DNA of 64,000 nucleotides from Symsagittifera roscoffensis (Eukaryota > Xenacoelomorpha > Acoela > Convolutidae). Below are positions 51,456 to 63,029 of the stretch, one piece after another. The stretch spans positions 62,626,282 through 62,690,281 of the forward strand of contig NC_087066.1 of NCBI RefSeq assembly GCF_963678635.1, written 5' to 3'. The stretch's first letter is position 1, and each line of letters begins with the position of its first letter. The position numbers were made by a program, and so were the translations under genes. The notes beneath the pieces were generated by a model. That model did not search any database. It worked only from the letters and a program-made list of their open reading frames with translations, and was not told where the DNA came from.

Positions 51456-51519
51456 TGGGAAAAATGATTTTTGCAGAAAATGGTGGAGTTATATAGTAGT
51501 AGTAACGCCTACGCAGCTT

Positions 51520-51581
51520 CCATATAGGGAAATCCTTCCATATTTGGTACTACTTCCATATATGGAAATGGCGATGACTCA
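51520..51581. promoter_or_regulatory. CArG boxes plus AP-1 site in a divergent promoter (module 3)
   Basis: CCATATAGGG (51520-51529), CCATATTTGG (51538-51547) and CCATATATGG (51556-51565) lie exactly 18 bases apart; TGACTCA (51575-51581) follows. The order of SRF boxes next to AP-1 recalls serum-response promoters. It sits between starts at 51455 and 51661. Confidence 0.65.
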
Positions 51582-51660
51582 TACTGCTTACTTCCATTTT
51601 CGTTTAATCTCAAAGTCATTTCTCTCATTTCTCCTCATCTGATCAGTTTGTTCTTCAAAA

Positions 51661-52198
51661 TGTACTCGAGAAAAGTTGATAGTTCCATCTATATTGAATT
51701 TTCAAAAAATCAAAAAAGAATTGGGAGATTTGTTTGGTTCCAAAAATCCTACAAGGGAAAATATGCTTGGAACCGTACTTTCAAGTATTAAAAATAAGTG
51801 ATTTGAGACAATTTGAAAAGTCTCAACAAGTCTATCTTAGTGAAAAAGAAGGCGAAGCAATATCCGCTATACGGAATACTGTTATTCACGATGCTGAAAA
51901 TCTTGGACTCGTACCTATATATGAAGCCAAATCTGGCAGAGAATCAACTATGGATCAGGAGCTCGACATCTGTAATAGAGTATATGAAATAGCAACGTAC
52001 AACATGAGGAGGGTGTGTGTCACAATCAAGAAGTACAACGTGAGCAAGCCACCCTACATTCAGATTCGACTCTTTACTGCAAAGGAAAATGAAGACTTGA
52101 AGCAACTTACATATGTCAACTATACTTTGAATGAATTCAAAAAACTGTCCCAAATATTGGGAGACTTTATGTTTTTTGATAATTGTAAACCTCAGTAA
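51661..52198 (+). pseudogene. Double PC4-like protein (module 3), frameshifted
   Basis: Homologue of 36679-37218. The ATG frame (MYSRKVD...) breaks near 51755 through one missing base; the rest is open in another phase from 51734 to 52198 and keeps VCVTIKKYN, PYIQIRLFT and VNYTLNEFKKLSQIL. Confidence 0.55.
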
Positions 52199-52681
52199 AG
52201 CTAGTAAAGCTTTGTGTTGTTTTGCATGTTTGGTAATTGAGATATTATTGGTTCAAAACTATTTTTTCTCACTAAAGTGTATATTTAGAGCTATAATATC
52301 TGAGGAAAAGTTAGACAAAACTACAATTTAAACGAAATTGACATAAAACACTAACCAATTATGAAATGATTTTCCAGTATTTGTTTATGAAATTACAGAT
52401 TAATTTATTTAATAACTGTTTTCATCAAAATTTAGCTAAATTTTGCCTCAATTTAAGAAAATTACAAACAAGAATAAATATTTAGTTGAAAACATTATCA
52501 ATATTTTTTTAGATTTTTTGAATTTTATTGGTTGTTTTCAATTTTTTTCTGCCTTAATTTGAGGTTTTTATCGGCTATGTGAATTTCCTTGAAACTAATT
52601 AGACTCTAAATAATTTAAAAATATTTACGGTGACTGTAAATTCGAGTTTTTTAAGTTTCTTCATATATTTCAGTAAGAAAA
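52199..52681. other. AT-rich spacer
   Basis: No gene or repeat is recognised between module 3 and the last accessory gene of B. Confidence 0.5.
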
Positions 52682-53149
52682 ATGTTTCCATCAAAAGCGT
52701 TTTCAATGTCTGAATTGAACATTTATCAGATTTTAAAATTAAACTACCACAAAAAACTACAAGAGTGGTGGACAGATGAAGTTGATAGAGATTGTTTTAA
52801 TTTTAATTCGTATAGAAACACAGAAAGTTCAATAATTTTTCTAAAAAGATGGAGAGGAGATTACAAAAAAGAATCAACGATTTATCAACAATGTTTTTAT
52901 TTAGAGGAGTTAACTCAGATTGGGTGGTCGAGCAGTAAAAAACAAAACAATGGAAGAGCCCATGAAACAGAAATTGGAGATAAGGAACATCAATTCGATT
53001 ACTGTTTTGATTTTGATACAAATAAAAAATCCAGATTTGTCAGAATATCTTTTGATCGTTTATCCAAATTTAATAGACTTCCGGTTTTTTATACTACAAT
53101 ATACCAAAAAGAAAACGATAAAAACGTATATTTTGGTAATTTCTTTTAA
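52682..53149 (+). CDS. 155-residue accessory protein of element B
   Basis: I do not recognise a family with certainty. It has aromatic/charged strands and two segments with a PC4-like pattern (SIIFLKRWRGDYKKESTIYQ followed by CFYLEELTQIGW). It ends FVRISFDRLSKF-LPVFYTTIYQ. The ATG at 52682 follows an ATATTTCAG acceptor-like sequence, so an upstream exon is possible. It straddles the inner edge of the right TIR (homology begins at 52855), hence the truncated left copy. Confidence 0.45.
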   Translation: MFPSKAFSMSELNIYQILKLNYHKKLQEWWTDEVDRDCFNFNSYRNTESSIIFLKRWRGDYKKESTIYQQCFYLEELTQIGWSSSKKQNNGRAHETEIGDKEHQFDYCFDFDTNKKSRFVRISFDRLSKFNRLPVFYTTIYQKENDKNVYFGNFF

Positions 53150-53369
53150 CACTGGTTAGAAATAGAACAAATCGAAAAAATTTTGATCGAAATTACAAAA
53201 TTTGAATTGAATATCGAAAAAAACAATATAAACTAGACAGGAAATCTCATTTGTCCCACTAGGGCATCAAACTTCAAATCTTAGTTAAATTGGAAAAATT
53301 CAATAAAATTTATTAATTAAGAAGTTTCATAAACATAGTCTGGTTCTGATCTACAAAATTTTTTAAAAT

Positions 53370-53725
53370 CTGTGATTAGTTCATTCTGATTGGTTATTAA
53401 CTCAAATATTGTCTGTGAAGGTATCCTCAAAATCTACAAATTTTAAAGAAATTGTTGAAAAATTCATGAGAAGAAGAGCTCAACTCTGATTGGTTGACAT
53501 TAAATTTCTTGAAAATTTCATGACTTTTGAAGCTCAATTCTGATAGGTTGACATTGAATTTGTTGAAAATTACATGAATTTTGGAGCTCAATTCTGATTG
53601 GTGGACATTGAATTTGTCAAAAATCACATGACTATTGAAGCTCAATTTTGATTGGTTGATATCATAAAAGATAAAAGTTTTCTTGTAATTAATGCTCGAC
53701 TCTGATTGGTTGATACTTATGAAAA
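53370..53725. promoter_or_regulatory. Tandem CCAAT-box array in right TIR of B
   Basis: Inverted copy of 27480-27830, with CTGATTGGTTGA-type boxes every ~60 bp, upstream of the plus-strand zinc-finger gene. Confidence 0.6.
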
Positions 53726-53927
53726 TTCCATGGTTAGATTGGATGATTTTTGTTTTATCTAGGCTAAATAGCATATCCATTCTGTTTTTCTTTCTCGTTA
53801 AAAACAATTGGTTAATAAATTTGCTGTTTTTATTTACTTTTATTCATTTTTTGAGGCTATTCAACTCACTTTATCTAAAAATTTGGTACATTTTAAATCT
53901 TCCATTTAAATTTTCATTACTATTGAG

Positions 53928-54409
53928 ATGACTTCACTCAATAGAAACGAAAGAGTTGCATGTCTTGAATGTGGCAGGGAATACACTCACAAAGATGCAT
54001 CAAGACATCGTAGAACATGTGGTGTTTTGAAGTGTTCTAACTGTAACTTTTATACTTATAGCAGCGAGGAATTCGCTAATCATTTCAAGAAGAAGCATTC
54101 TCAGCATATTATTAAATTATGTGCTCAGCAGACTGCAAACACACTTCAGGAGAAGGTAAAATTTTCAAGTTTTTTTTTTGAAAAACTTAGAAATTACTAT
54201 GATTATTAGTTTTTACTGAATCTGAAAATTCTTAGCAATTGTAACAAATCTAGTCAGTAATTATACAGTGTTTTCATTACATTGCCTGAATTGTTATTTA
54301 TTTTCTTTATTCAAAGGTTTTGATTGATGTTAAAGACAGCAAAAATCGAGTTCAAATCGTCGTGAAGCTTTCCATGGAACTCGATCCGAAAACTTTTAAT
54401 CAACAGTAA
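53928..54409 (+). CDS. Spliced two-finger C2H2 zinc-finger protein (right TIR copy)
   Basis: Exon 1 is 53928-54155 and exon 2 is 54317-54409; the intron has a GTAAAATT donor and TTATTCAAAG acceptor, and the phase is preserved (EK joined to VLIDVKD). The product is 106 residues and encodes the same protein as the left copy. Both copies are intact, which fits gene conversion between TIRs or selection. The fingers resemble those at the start of the Maverick polymerase. Confidence 0.68.
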
Positions 54410-55398
54410 AAACTCCCTTGGTTGCAAGCTTGCGGAGACTTTGTTGTGAAAAATTTGTAGTAAAGTGCATAACATATGCTAATGAGTATTTAAGTATTCG
54501 CCTAAAAATTGTAAAACTTGGATATTTGGAAAACATCAACTAATTGAAAGGTTTTTTGTTGTTATTATTTTAAAGTTTTCCCTGTTTAGTGCTTGTAAAA
54601 GTGTTCATAGAGCAGATCTTTTTAAGCAGATAAGGTGGTTTGACTTATTAAGAATTATGTTTTCTATTGATTTTTTGATGATTTCAGAAAAGAAATTGAT
54701 AAATGACCTGGAAAAAATGTATATTTTGCTAAACTTTGAAAGTTTCAAGATAATGATATACATCATTCCAACTAAAAATTTAGTCTGAAATAGAAATTCA
54801 GATTTAAAACAGCAATATACAGTTATGAGGTTGAGAAAATCCTTTAAAGCTTTTTATTAAAGGATTTATGGTATTAATTCAGCTTCGGATTATTGAACGT
54901 TCGTTAAAACGATACATTTTTCCATCTAAAATTCAATTTTCAAGTAAAAATTTGCTCAAATTGGATTCATTTGGTAGATAGTAGATGAAGCAGAAACTGA
55001 AAAAATGCTAAAATGAGAGAGAAACTTAGTTTATTCCTTAGGAAATTTGAGATAATTTTACTAAAATTTAGCTTATAAAGTATATCTTGAGAAAAAATCC
55101 GACATAAAAATTCTCAAAGTCTTATATTTATGCGTAATTCATTTAAAAAAATCGTTATCATTTGATATATTAGGTACTTATAAGAAAGATCAAATGTTTT
55201 GAAGATAATTTTTGAGAAGCAAACCCAATTCGACATCTTTTGGAAGAAGATACATGAAGCATGAATCGAAAACTTGCTTTCAAGATCTACTTTTCCTTGC
55301 TACATACATACACAATACTACATAGAATATACAACACTATATACATTACATTTCTACATTTTCACTACATAGAGTTTTTTTCTTAATTAAAATCGGAA

Positions 55399-56033
55399 AA
55401 TTACACAATTGTTCAAGTTTGCACCTTGATTTGCTTTGCTAAATCAATTTTTTGAGACTCGCTCTTTCAGAAGTTTTTATATTGTAGATGTTAGGAACTA
55501 GGTTCTCTTGCGTATTTCCGGAGATTTTCAGATTATAACTAATAGAGCTGCTCCTAATTTGTTCTTAGATCGTAAAAATACACCTTTATATTCTCATTTT
55601 GTACATATGTGTTTGAATGCTTTAATTAGCACAAATTTTTTCTCACTTGGATATTTTTGAGAAAATTTCCGTCATAAATTAAAAAAAAAAGCGGGTTAAA
55701 AACTATTTTACAAAAAAAGTGATAGTTATTGATCCCAAAATGTGTATTTTTGCTTAAATAGTTTACGATAGCAACTGAACAGGGGAACTTTGAGGAAGAT
55801 ATTAACATTTTTTATTGTAATAATCATACGGTATCAGTTCTAATTTCATCTGTGCCAGCAAATTGATTGTTCAATTGATACTATTTTCCTCCTAAATTCT
55901 CCTGTTTTGACTAAATTTTCTAGTGAAGTGTGTTCAATAGCGAAAACATGTATTAAACAGAAAGCAAGAATAACTTTAAAATATGGAAAAACTCTACGGA
56001 AAAACTTGAAAGTTATGTTGCAGAAGCAACAGA
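55399..56033. mobile_element. 635-bp insertion in the right TIR of B
   Basis: The left TIR reads straight through this point (complement of 25841-25856), giving an empty site. The insert begins AAATTACACAATTG and ends GCAACAGA. No clear terminal repeat or target duplication is seen, so the type is undetermined. A 60-codon frame inside has no features. Confidence 0.55.
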
Positions 56034-57197
56034 GAGATAATCATCAGTTATGAAGAAGTTTTTGTTGAATTTGAGCCAATATCGAACAAATTTTTAAGAA
56101 ACATTTATCCCCTTTTAAACAATTTTAGCAATAAACTGTTCATTTTTTATCAATAATCTGAAATGTCTAAGTCTTAACATAAAAAATTTCTCACAAGTTG
56201 TAATTTTTGTACAAATTTGGGTAACTCAATGAGAAAAAATGAGGAGTTGAATCATGGAGTTAAAAACCAAAATAAAAAGTTCGAAATGGAAAATTTCATG
56301 TAAATTTGATTAATTTTCATTTTACCTTTTCAAAAATTACGACTAATTTCACTGTTTTCCGGAAGTTTCAATATTGATTCTGCTACTATGAACCTTCTTT
56401 TCAGTGTTTAGAGCATTTTATAACCAAGTTTTTAGCTCAAATTAAGGTAAACTTCATTGTATTTCAACATTTTGAGAAAAAATTGTGGAAAAAATCATTT
56501 TTTTTTATTCAAAATTTTGTATCATTGTCTCAACATAATGCCAATTAAAATACAGTATTAGCTTATTTTTAAAATCAATACGTAAAATTATGTTTAAAAT
56601 TAGATCAAAAACAACAATACATTAACCAAAACTATGAGATTTCTGCAATTTTTTCAAAAAATTTGCATTTTGTTCCAAATACTTAAAATTTTTGGATTTT
56701 TTTTTCAAATACTTGAAATTTTTGCAATTTTTTCTCAAAAAATTTGAATTTTTTCAAAGTTTCTGCAGGTTTCAGCATTGTTTCAATTAGATAGAAAGTA
56801 GGATTGTCTAATAAATTTGGTCAAATGATAGCTAATCTTATCGTGTTTTGAATTTTTTCGAAAATATTTTAATTTGATAAAAATTCCAAGTTTTTGCACA
56901 AAAACTCTTACCATTGACTTACCATGCAACAAAAAAACTATATACAAAACCTTAATTCTACACGTAATTAACAATTAATTGTTCCCAATTAGATAACGCG
57001 CGCCAAAATTTTTGCGAAAAAAAATAAACAAAAACCAAAAAATTTTCGTTTTTCTTTCTCTTACCATCACACTGAAACCTTACCATCGGTATTCCATATC
57101 TTAATACATTGTAGACTCTATACCCAATCTTAATACATAGCTTGAAGACCGGATGCTCTATTCCCTATCTTAATACATGTGGGTCTTCAGCCTAATT

Positions 57198-57590
57198 TCA
57201 ATACACTCTTTTGTTCTTTCATTTTTTCGCGGAGTCTTTTTTTTATTTCTATCCGGTTGCTATCATACATTTTATGTAGTATGTTTAGGTCTTGACGTAG
57301 CTTTGGCCTTAGGTGCATTGGTACGCGCAGCATGAACTATCAACTTTTCAGAGAAACTATCAGATCGAAAAGAGACAAGCTTCAAACAGTCTTTAGGTTC
57401 CATATTTCTTCGTCGTTTGAGTCATTAAACCGAGTTTCTGAAAATCAAAAAATTGTAATCTCCTATTTTTTCACAAATATTTTGAGCTTTGTTGACTCCC
57501 TGTTGAAGCTTCTACACTTAAGGTGATAAGATGAAGGACTTTCAGATATCTTTATAACTTTCTATTTGTGAGTGATTTCCTCATAATTTA
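57198..57590 (-). pseudogene. LINE fragment, 5' part of copy 1
   Basis: Matches 59638-60035. With 22700-24437 it makes up LINE copy 1, now split by the Mavericks; about 200 bp present in copy 2 (59419-59637) are missing at the insertion point. Confidence 0.5.
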
Positions 57591-58518
57591 TTACTTCGCA
57601 CTGTCTCAAGACCCTCCGTTCAAGTGTTGGGACACTTCATGCTGTCCCAAGACCCTTCGTCCAAGTGTTGGGACACTTAGTGCTGTCCCAAGACTACCTA
57701 CTCAAGTGTTGGGACAGTCGGATCTCTTCTTCTTTGGGACAGTCGGATCTCTTTTTCTTTGGTCTTGGGACAGTAGAATCTTTTGTTCTTTAGCGTTGGG
57801 ATACTTAGATCTTTATCCCTGTTACCACCACTTGAGCTTTAGTTTTAAAAATTTTCCCCAAAACCCAATCCTACTCACCAAAATTTTACTTACAAGCCCC
57901 CTTGAAGTTACTTTATTAATGTTTATTAATCAAATGCAAATCGAAACACCTAGTCCCGATGCAAGTCTTAATCTTTATTAATCAAATGCAAATCGAAACA
58001 CCTAGTCCCGATGCAAGTCTTAATGATCCGATGCAAGTCTTATGATTACCTTTTCGTCAAAAGCCGATAAAAATAGATCCGAATACGTAAAAAAAATAAG
58101 CGAGAAAAAATGATAGAAAACAGAAATATGAGTACGAAAAAAATAAAAGGTGACCAATGTCGTCTTTTCGTAAAAAAAAGTGTCTGGTACCTAACTGTCA
58201 CGCGTTTCCCCCCCCCCTACTAACGATCTTATTGGGTATTGTCCTTTCGGGTTCCAAAAACTATCTATTTTCGATCCCCCCACCCGATCCGACCATGTTA
58301 CCTACTTTAATTCGATCTTAAATTTGGATATCCTCGCGTTGCAACTCTTGTTCTGGGTCTAAAGATGAATCGTTCCAGACTCTGGGTCTACTAATGTAAC
58401 TAAATCGACGATATCGATTGTATTGTTACTATAATGTGTCCCCCTTTTTACAAATTGCAACCGCCAACCTCTATCTTAACCAGCCCCCCTTCCAACCTCC
58501 CCCCTGTCTAGCCCCCCT
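57591..58518. repeat. Second copy of the Ty3/gypsy leader segment
   Basis: The first ~200 bp are units of the 41-bp hairpin minisatellite; the rest matches 20261-20925, including the C tract. It ends abruptly at a LINE segment equivalent to 23545, so relative to the first locus 2.6 kb with the 5' LTR is absent. Confidence 0.8.
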
Positions 58519-60035
58519 TGTTTGATTGTAGATACTCTTGTAACTGTTTTTACAAAAGTTTTTCAAAAGTGTTTAGGTACTCCGGTTATTGAAATAGGCC
58601 TGAAATTTTCTGGGTCTTCTGCAACGTCTTTTTTATAAGTTGGCGTCACATATGCTTTTTGATAAGCTACTGAAGCATATCCTTCTTCAAAAATCGTTAA
58701 GAAGGAACGTTAGGCTCGTATAATTTTCAGTATACCCGTATTTCAGAGCCCATGCTGGATTTCCGTCCTTCCTGGAGGTTCTTTTGCATTAAGGCTGAGT
58801 ACTTCAATTTTGCATTCAACGGCAGTGATGAAATGAAATGAAAAACTTTTAATTATCTAAATGAGATGTGTAATTCCTTTAAAAAAATTGAAGACCTGTA
58901 TTTTAGGAGGTTTGCTGTTTCGGGATGGTTTGTTTTTGATTCTCCAAAAGAGTTATTTAGAAGATAAAAGCTACCTGCAGTTTTTGTTTCGAATTTTCTT
59001 GTCATTTGTTATGTTTTCGTTTTGGCGCTCATTTTTTTTCACGAAAACGGCTGCAATATAAATTTTTCGATCTCTAAATTCAGTCTAGGTTTATCATTTC
59101 GTATAAATATTGTTTTTGGCGAGGCACATAATTTGATGGCTCTCACAATATTGGAACAGAAAATTTTGTACATGTCCTCACGAGTGTTTTTTTGTAGAAG
59201 TTTTCCCGGTTTATCCTCTAAAGATGTGTCTCGTAAATTTCAATTCTGAATACTTACTTTTGTCATATATTGCGCGTTTGATGGGGATAATCCGATTAAA
59301 CACCCTGAGCTCTACATATATGAATAGCGTGACTATGTGATCCGTTTTAATCGGGAGAGTGAAACTAACTGACCTGTTTGACCTGTTTGATTTTTCTTTC
59401 AAAATGATTATAGTCTATAAGTTATTGAATTTATTGGTATGATTTTGTTAGCAACATCAAGTTATCCGTTTAAATATTGTGTCGAGACAAGCTTCATCAT
59501 CTGCTTTCAAACAATGCAGTTAGTAGTCTCCTAATAAGATCAGATTTGAATTGAATGGTTGCGCATAGTCTATTTATATAGTAAAATCTTCAATAAACTC
59601 AACCTTATTCTTTTGTTTTGGTTGTACAATACACTCAGCAATTTTGTTCTTTCATTTTTTCGTGGAGTCTTTTTTTTTTATTTCTATCCGGTTGCTATAA
59701 TACATTTTATGTAGTATGTTTAGGTCTTGACGTAGCTTTGGCCTTAGGTGCATTGGTACGCGCAGCATGAACCATCCCCTTTTATCTTTTTGCTGTTTTC
59801 AGAGAAACTATCAAATCGAAAAGAGACAAGCTTCAAACAGTCTTTAGTGTCCATATTTCTTCGTCGTTTGAGTCATTAAACCGAGATTCTGAAAAATAAA
59901 AAATTGTAATCTGACAAACATTTTGAGCTCTGTTCACTCCCTGTTGAAGCTTCTACACTTAAGGCGATAAGATGAAGGACTTTCAGATATCTTTATAAAT
60001 TTCTACTTTGTGAGTGATGTCTTCATATTTTATTA
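58519..60035 (-). pseudogene. Decayed LINE, copy 2
   Basis: Minus-strand fragments: possible endonuclease remnants (about 59640-59420), a conserved TDHIVTLF block (59402-59211) and the RT entry motif TPTYKKDVAEDPENFRPISIT (about 58650-58560). It is contiguous where copy 1 is broken by the Mavericks, so it gives the empty-site sequence. Confidence 0.55.
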
Positions 60036-60853
60036 AGGCGTGGGTTTAGGTGAATATTTCATATTTTAAAACTATGCGTGGGTTTTGGTGAATTTTTCCT
60101 GCTTGCTTTAATTTAATTTTATAATCAAATAAAAAGTCATAACAGTATTGAATATAAAAAAAAACACGAATGATAAAGAAAATTAATGAGAAGACTGGTG
60201 CGCTTGAGAGTCACCAATTTGAGTTTAAAGTGCGCTCGAGTGGCACTGCGTAATACTTATTTGGGAAAAAAGTGACAGCAAATCGAAAATTGTTTCTACA
60301 GTTTGGAGTAATTAGAGAGCTATAAATTTTAGTTTTAAAAAGATTTAGTTATAAAAATTTAGTTTTAAAAGAAAGGGCAAACAAAGAGATACTATTTAGG
60401 ATAAGAAAAAAAAACAGAAGCATTATGTTCATGGGAAAAAACAGCGAAAATTTTCAGGAAATTTTCTGAACTAATATGTATTCAAATGATTTTTACGTTT
60501 GAAATTTCTGCCTATTGTTATTTGGTTGTCGATGATGCTGATTGTAGCACTTAAAAATATCATAAAGATTACTGGTGATGTTGGGTCCCTGTAGGGGTTG
60601 TTACTCAAGTTTTAATTGGAATTTGACGAAAAAATACTATTGTAACAGTGGTCGATTCAACTCTAGGAAGGTTATTTAAGTATCGACAAACAACAGAGAG
60701 GAAACAATTAAAAAGAAACGGCACACTGTGCTCATCACTAAATAAATACTACTCCAATATAAAAAACTCCAATCTTTGATGTCTTTATTCATAAAAATAA
60801 TTTTTAGCACCTGAAATTTTAAATTTCAGGTAACTTTTGTTAATAGTGCTATT
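60036..60853. other. Intergenic stretch, nothing recognised
   Basis: AT-rich, with a short duplicated phrase (GCGTGGGTTT-GGTGAAT) near 60046 and 60086. No gene. Confidence 0.45.
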
Positions 60854-61048
60854 TTAAGCGTAAACTGTTGTCTTTGCATCATTGTTATCCAAAATGGGTG
60901 GTATTTCACATAGTGCAAAAGTGTTAGGATTTAATTTGTTGATTATTAGATCGATCAGCTCTTGTTGCATATTATTAAAATCAACGACAATCACAAACTT
61001 TCTCGTAAGGACAGAGTTTGTGCCATCTTGTATAACAATACACTTCAA
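60854..61048 (-). pseudogene. Possible SGNH/GDSL-like hydrolase fragment
   Basis: A 64-residue minus-strand fragment reads VIVVDFNNM, then LIDLIINKLNPNTFALCEIPPILDN. The NN block and the C-E-I-P-P strand recall the middle of SGNH-type domains found in some nematode repeat elements. It is too short for certainty and lacks catalytic Ser and His. Confidence 0.25.
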
Positions 61049-61930
61049 TTTATGCTCATGATACCTTTATGCTCAGGATAAGTTTTCTTTCTCTCTTCCC
61101 AAACAAGCCAATAAAAATTAGTAGCCGATAAAAAACATGCCATTCAATTAGCGGAATATGAGACGACAAAAACTGAGCTGAAAACTACTAAACCAAAAAA
61201 ACTCAACCGTTTCTTAAGAAAATTATTAGAAAGATTAATTAATGCCCAAAACGGAAATAGTTACGAGATAAATTACTTTTCGCAAAATTAAGCATGTCAA
61301 TTGATTGAATTGTTTTTCTTAAACTGGTTAATAACCCGAACAAAAATCTTTATTCCTGTTTGATAATGCTTGCTAAACAAAAATGAAAAGAGAGTGTGAA
61401 GCACGGCCAAATAACCAAGACAAGTTCCAAACGAACTGTATACTTTTTCATAACTGTTATCGGGCAACGACTCATAATTCCAAAAAATTCCTATTTTGAG
61501 TAATTGAATTGAAGATGAAAATTTTACAGAAGTTTCAGAATTGCGTTTGAACTGCCATTGTTTTTTCTCAGAGGTCCTTGTTTTGCTCAACTAAAAGCCC
61601 CTAAATTCAAAACAAAAATCAATCAGAAGCAATGTGACAATCAATTTGTGATAGAAAAAATCATAACACCTTGACCAAAAGGCAAACGCGAAGCTTCAAT
61701 GAAATGTTTCTTATAAGTTTTATATTGATATCAGATTTATTTCATAAATTTAGGACGTTGGCTGATAAAAATTGTGAAAACAAAAATGATTTCCAAAAAT
61801 ACGGTAAAATCGAGAATAACGAATAGGTACAGAATGAAAAGATTAAAAAGTCCATAAAATTAGCAGGCCCTCTGCAGCTCAAGCTGCTGCTCAAAAATGA
61901 CAACATTTATCTATATTAATGGATGTAATG
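61049..61930. other. Intergenic stretch
   Basis: A 97-codon minus-strand frame at 61297-61590 has no recognisable motif and may be chance. Nothing else is supported. Confidence 0.4.
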
Positions 61931-63015
61931 GGTCGATGGTTATTTTAATCAATGGCTGGATGATTGAAAGAATGCAATGAAGGCAAGTTGGATAGCTAGA
62001 TGAACGCATGGATGGCAGTCGAGATGGATGGCTGTTCTGGTAGTAGTTGGATGGTTAGAGGATGGATGGCTTGCGTGACGGCTGGATTGGTTACTAACTG
62101 TTTGGATGTATGGACATTTGAAATGATGAGAAGATGGATGTATGGATGGCAAGATGACTGTTTGATTGGAAGGCCAGACGGATTTATTGCTGGCTAGATG
62201 GCTAGATGGATGGAGGACCGGTTGGTTGAAAGGCTAAATCGATTGACGGATGGATATTTGACTGGTTGGATGGATAGCTAGGTGAGGTTGAAAAGACATT
62301 TATGGATGGGCAGTCGCATGGATGGCTTGTTGTATGGATGGCTAGACGGATCGGCTGTAGGAGGGAGAGTTGGCTAGTTGGATTGATGGCTAGAGCTACA
62401 TTGGACGGCTGCATGGAAACCTGATGGGATGCAAGAACGGCAAGATGGAGGGATGCGGGACAAATGGATATCTAGATGAGTGGAATATTAGATCGATGAC
62501 GAACGGCTGGTTGACGAAAGGGGACTGCATATAAACGTGGATGGACTGCCGGATGGTTGATGACTGGCTGAGATGGGCGAATCTTTCGATCGATGAATAG
62601 ATGGCAGAATTGATGTAGGTCTACAATGATAGTTGCAGGACTGGCTGACTGGACAGGTGGATAAAAACAGGTTGGATAGAGGATCAATGGAACTCTAGAT
62701 AAATGAATTTCTGGTTGGATGGAGAAATGGCAATATGAATGGATGGCTGGATGTATGTTGGCCTGATGGATAGACGAATTGCTGGTTTGTTGGGTGCATG
62801 TTAGTATTGAGGTGAGCTTGAAGGCGAAAGGGCCGATGAATTCAATGATTACTGACCGAATAGATGACTGATTGGAGTGATGGATTGCGTGAGTGGTGGC
62901 TGAGTTGATGGATGGCTGCTTTGATGGCTGGATATCTAGCTAATTGAGGGGCTGGTCGGATGGCTCGATAGATGAATGGATTGTTGGCTGAATGCAAAAT
63001 GAGCATGGTTGAACG
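61931..63015. repeat. Degenerate GATG/GGCT minisatellite
   Basis: About 1.1 kb of strongly strand-biased GGATGGATGGCTGGATG-like sequence, degenerate throughout. Minus-strand His/Pro/Ser-rich frames are artefacts of the repeat. Confidence 0.8.
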
Positions 63016-63029
63016 GATAGACAATTAGT

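Larger units (their letters stand above)
24656..57190. mobile_element. Outer Maverick-derived element B, interrupted by A
   Basis: The ends are inverted: CTGAAGACC starts at 24656 and GGTCTTCAG ends at 57190, followed inward by matching DNA of 3.7 kb (left) and 4.3 kb (right). Inside, apart from nested element A, it carries two accessory modules (46.5-52.2 kb), one further accessory gene and a zinc-finger gene in each TIR. No capsid, ATPase, integrase or protease outside A is seen, so B is a deletion derivative or depends on others. Confidence 0.75.
52855..57190. repeat. Right terminal inverted repeat of element B
   Basis: Inverted match to 24656-28352. It is longer by ~0.64 kb because of an insertion at about 55399-56033. 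From 54410 to the end it is AT-rich with no gene, and the last ~130 bp carry the 20-nt terminal motifs and the terminal stem. Confidence 0.8.

Noticed and set aside
24656-57190. Reading the whole 32.5 kb as one giant autonomous Maverick
   Set aside because: A second complete pair of TIRs with its own stem lies inside at 29011 and 46379, so two elements are nested.
61949-63024. His/Pro/Ser-rich minus-strand frames
   Set aside because: By-products of the GATG-type minisatellite.
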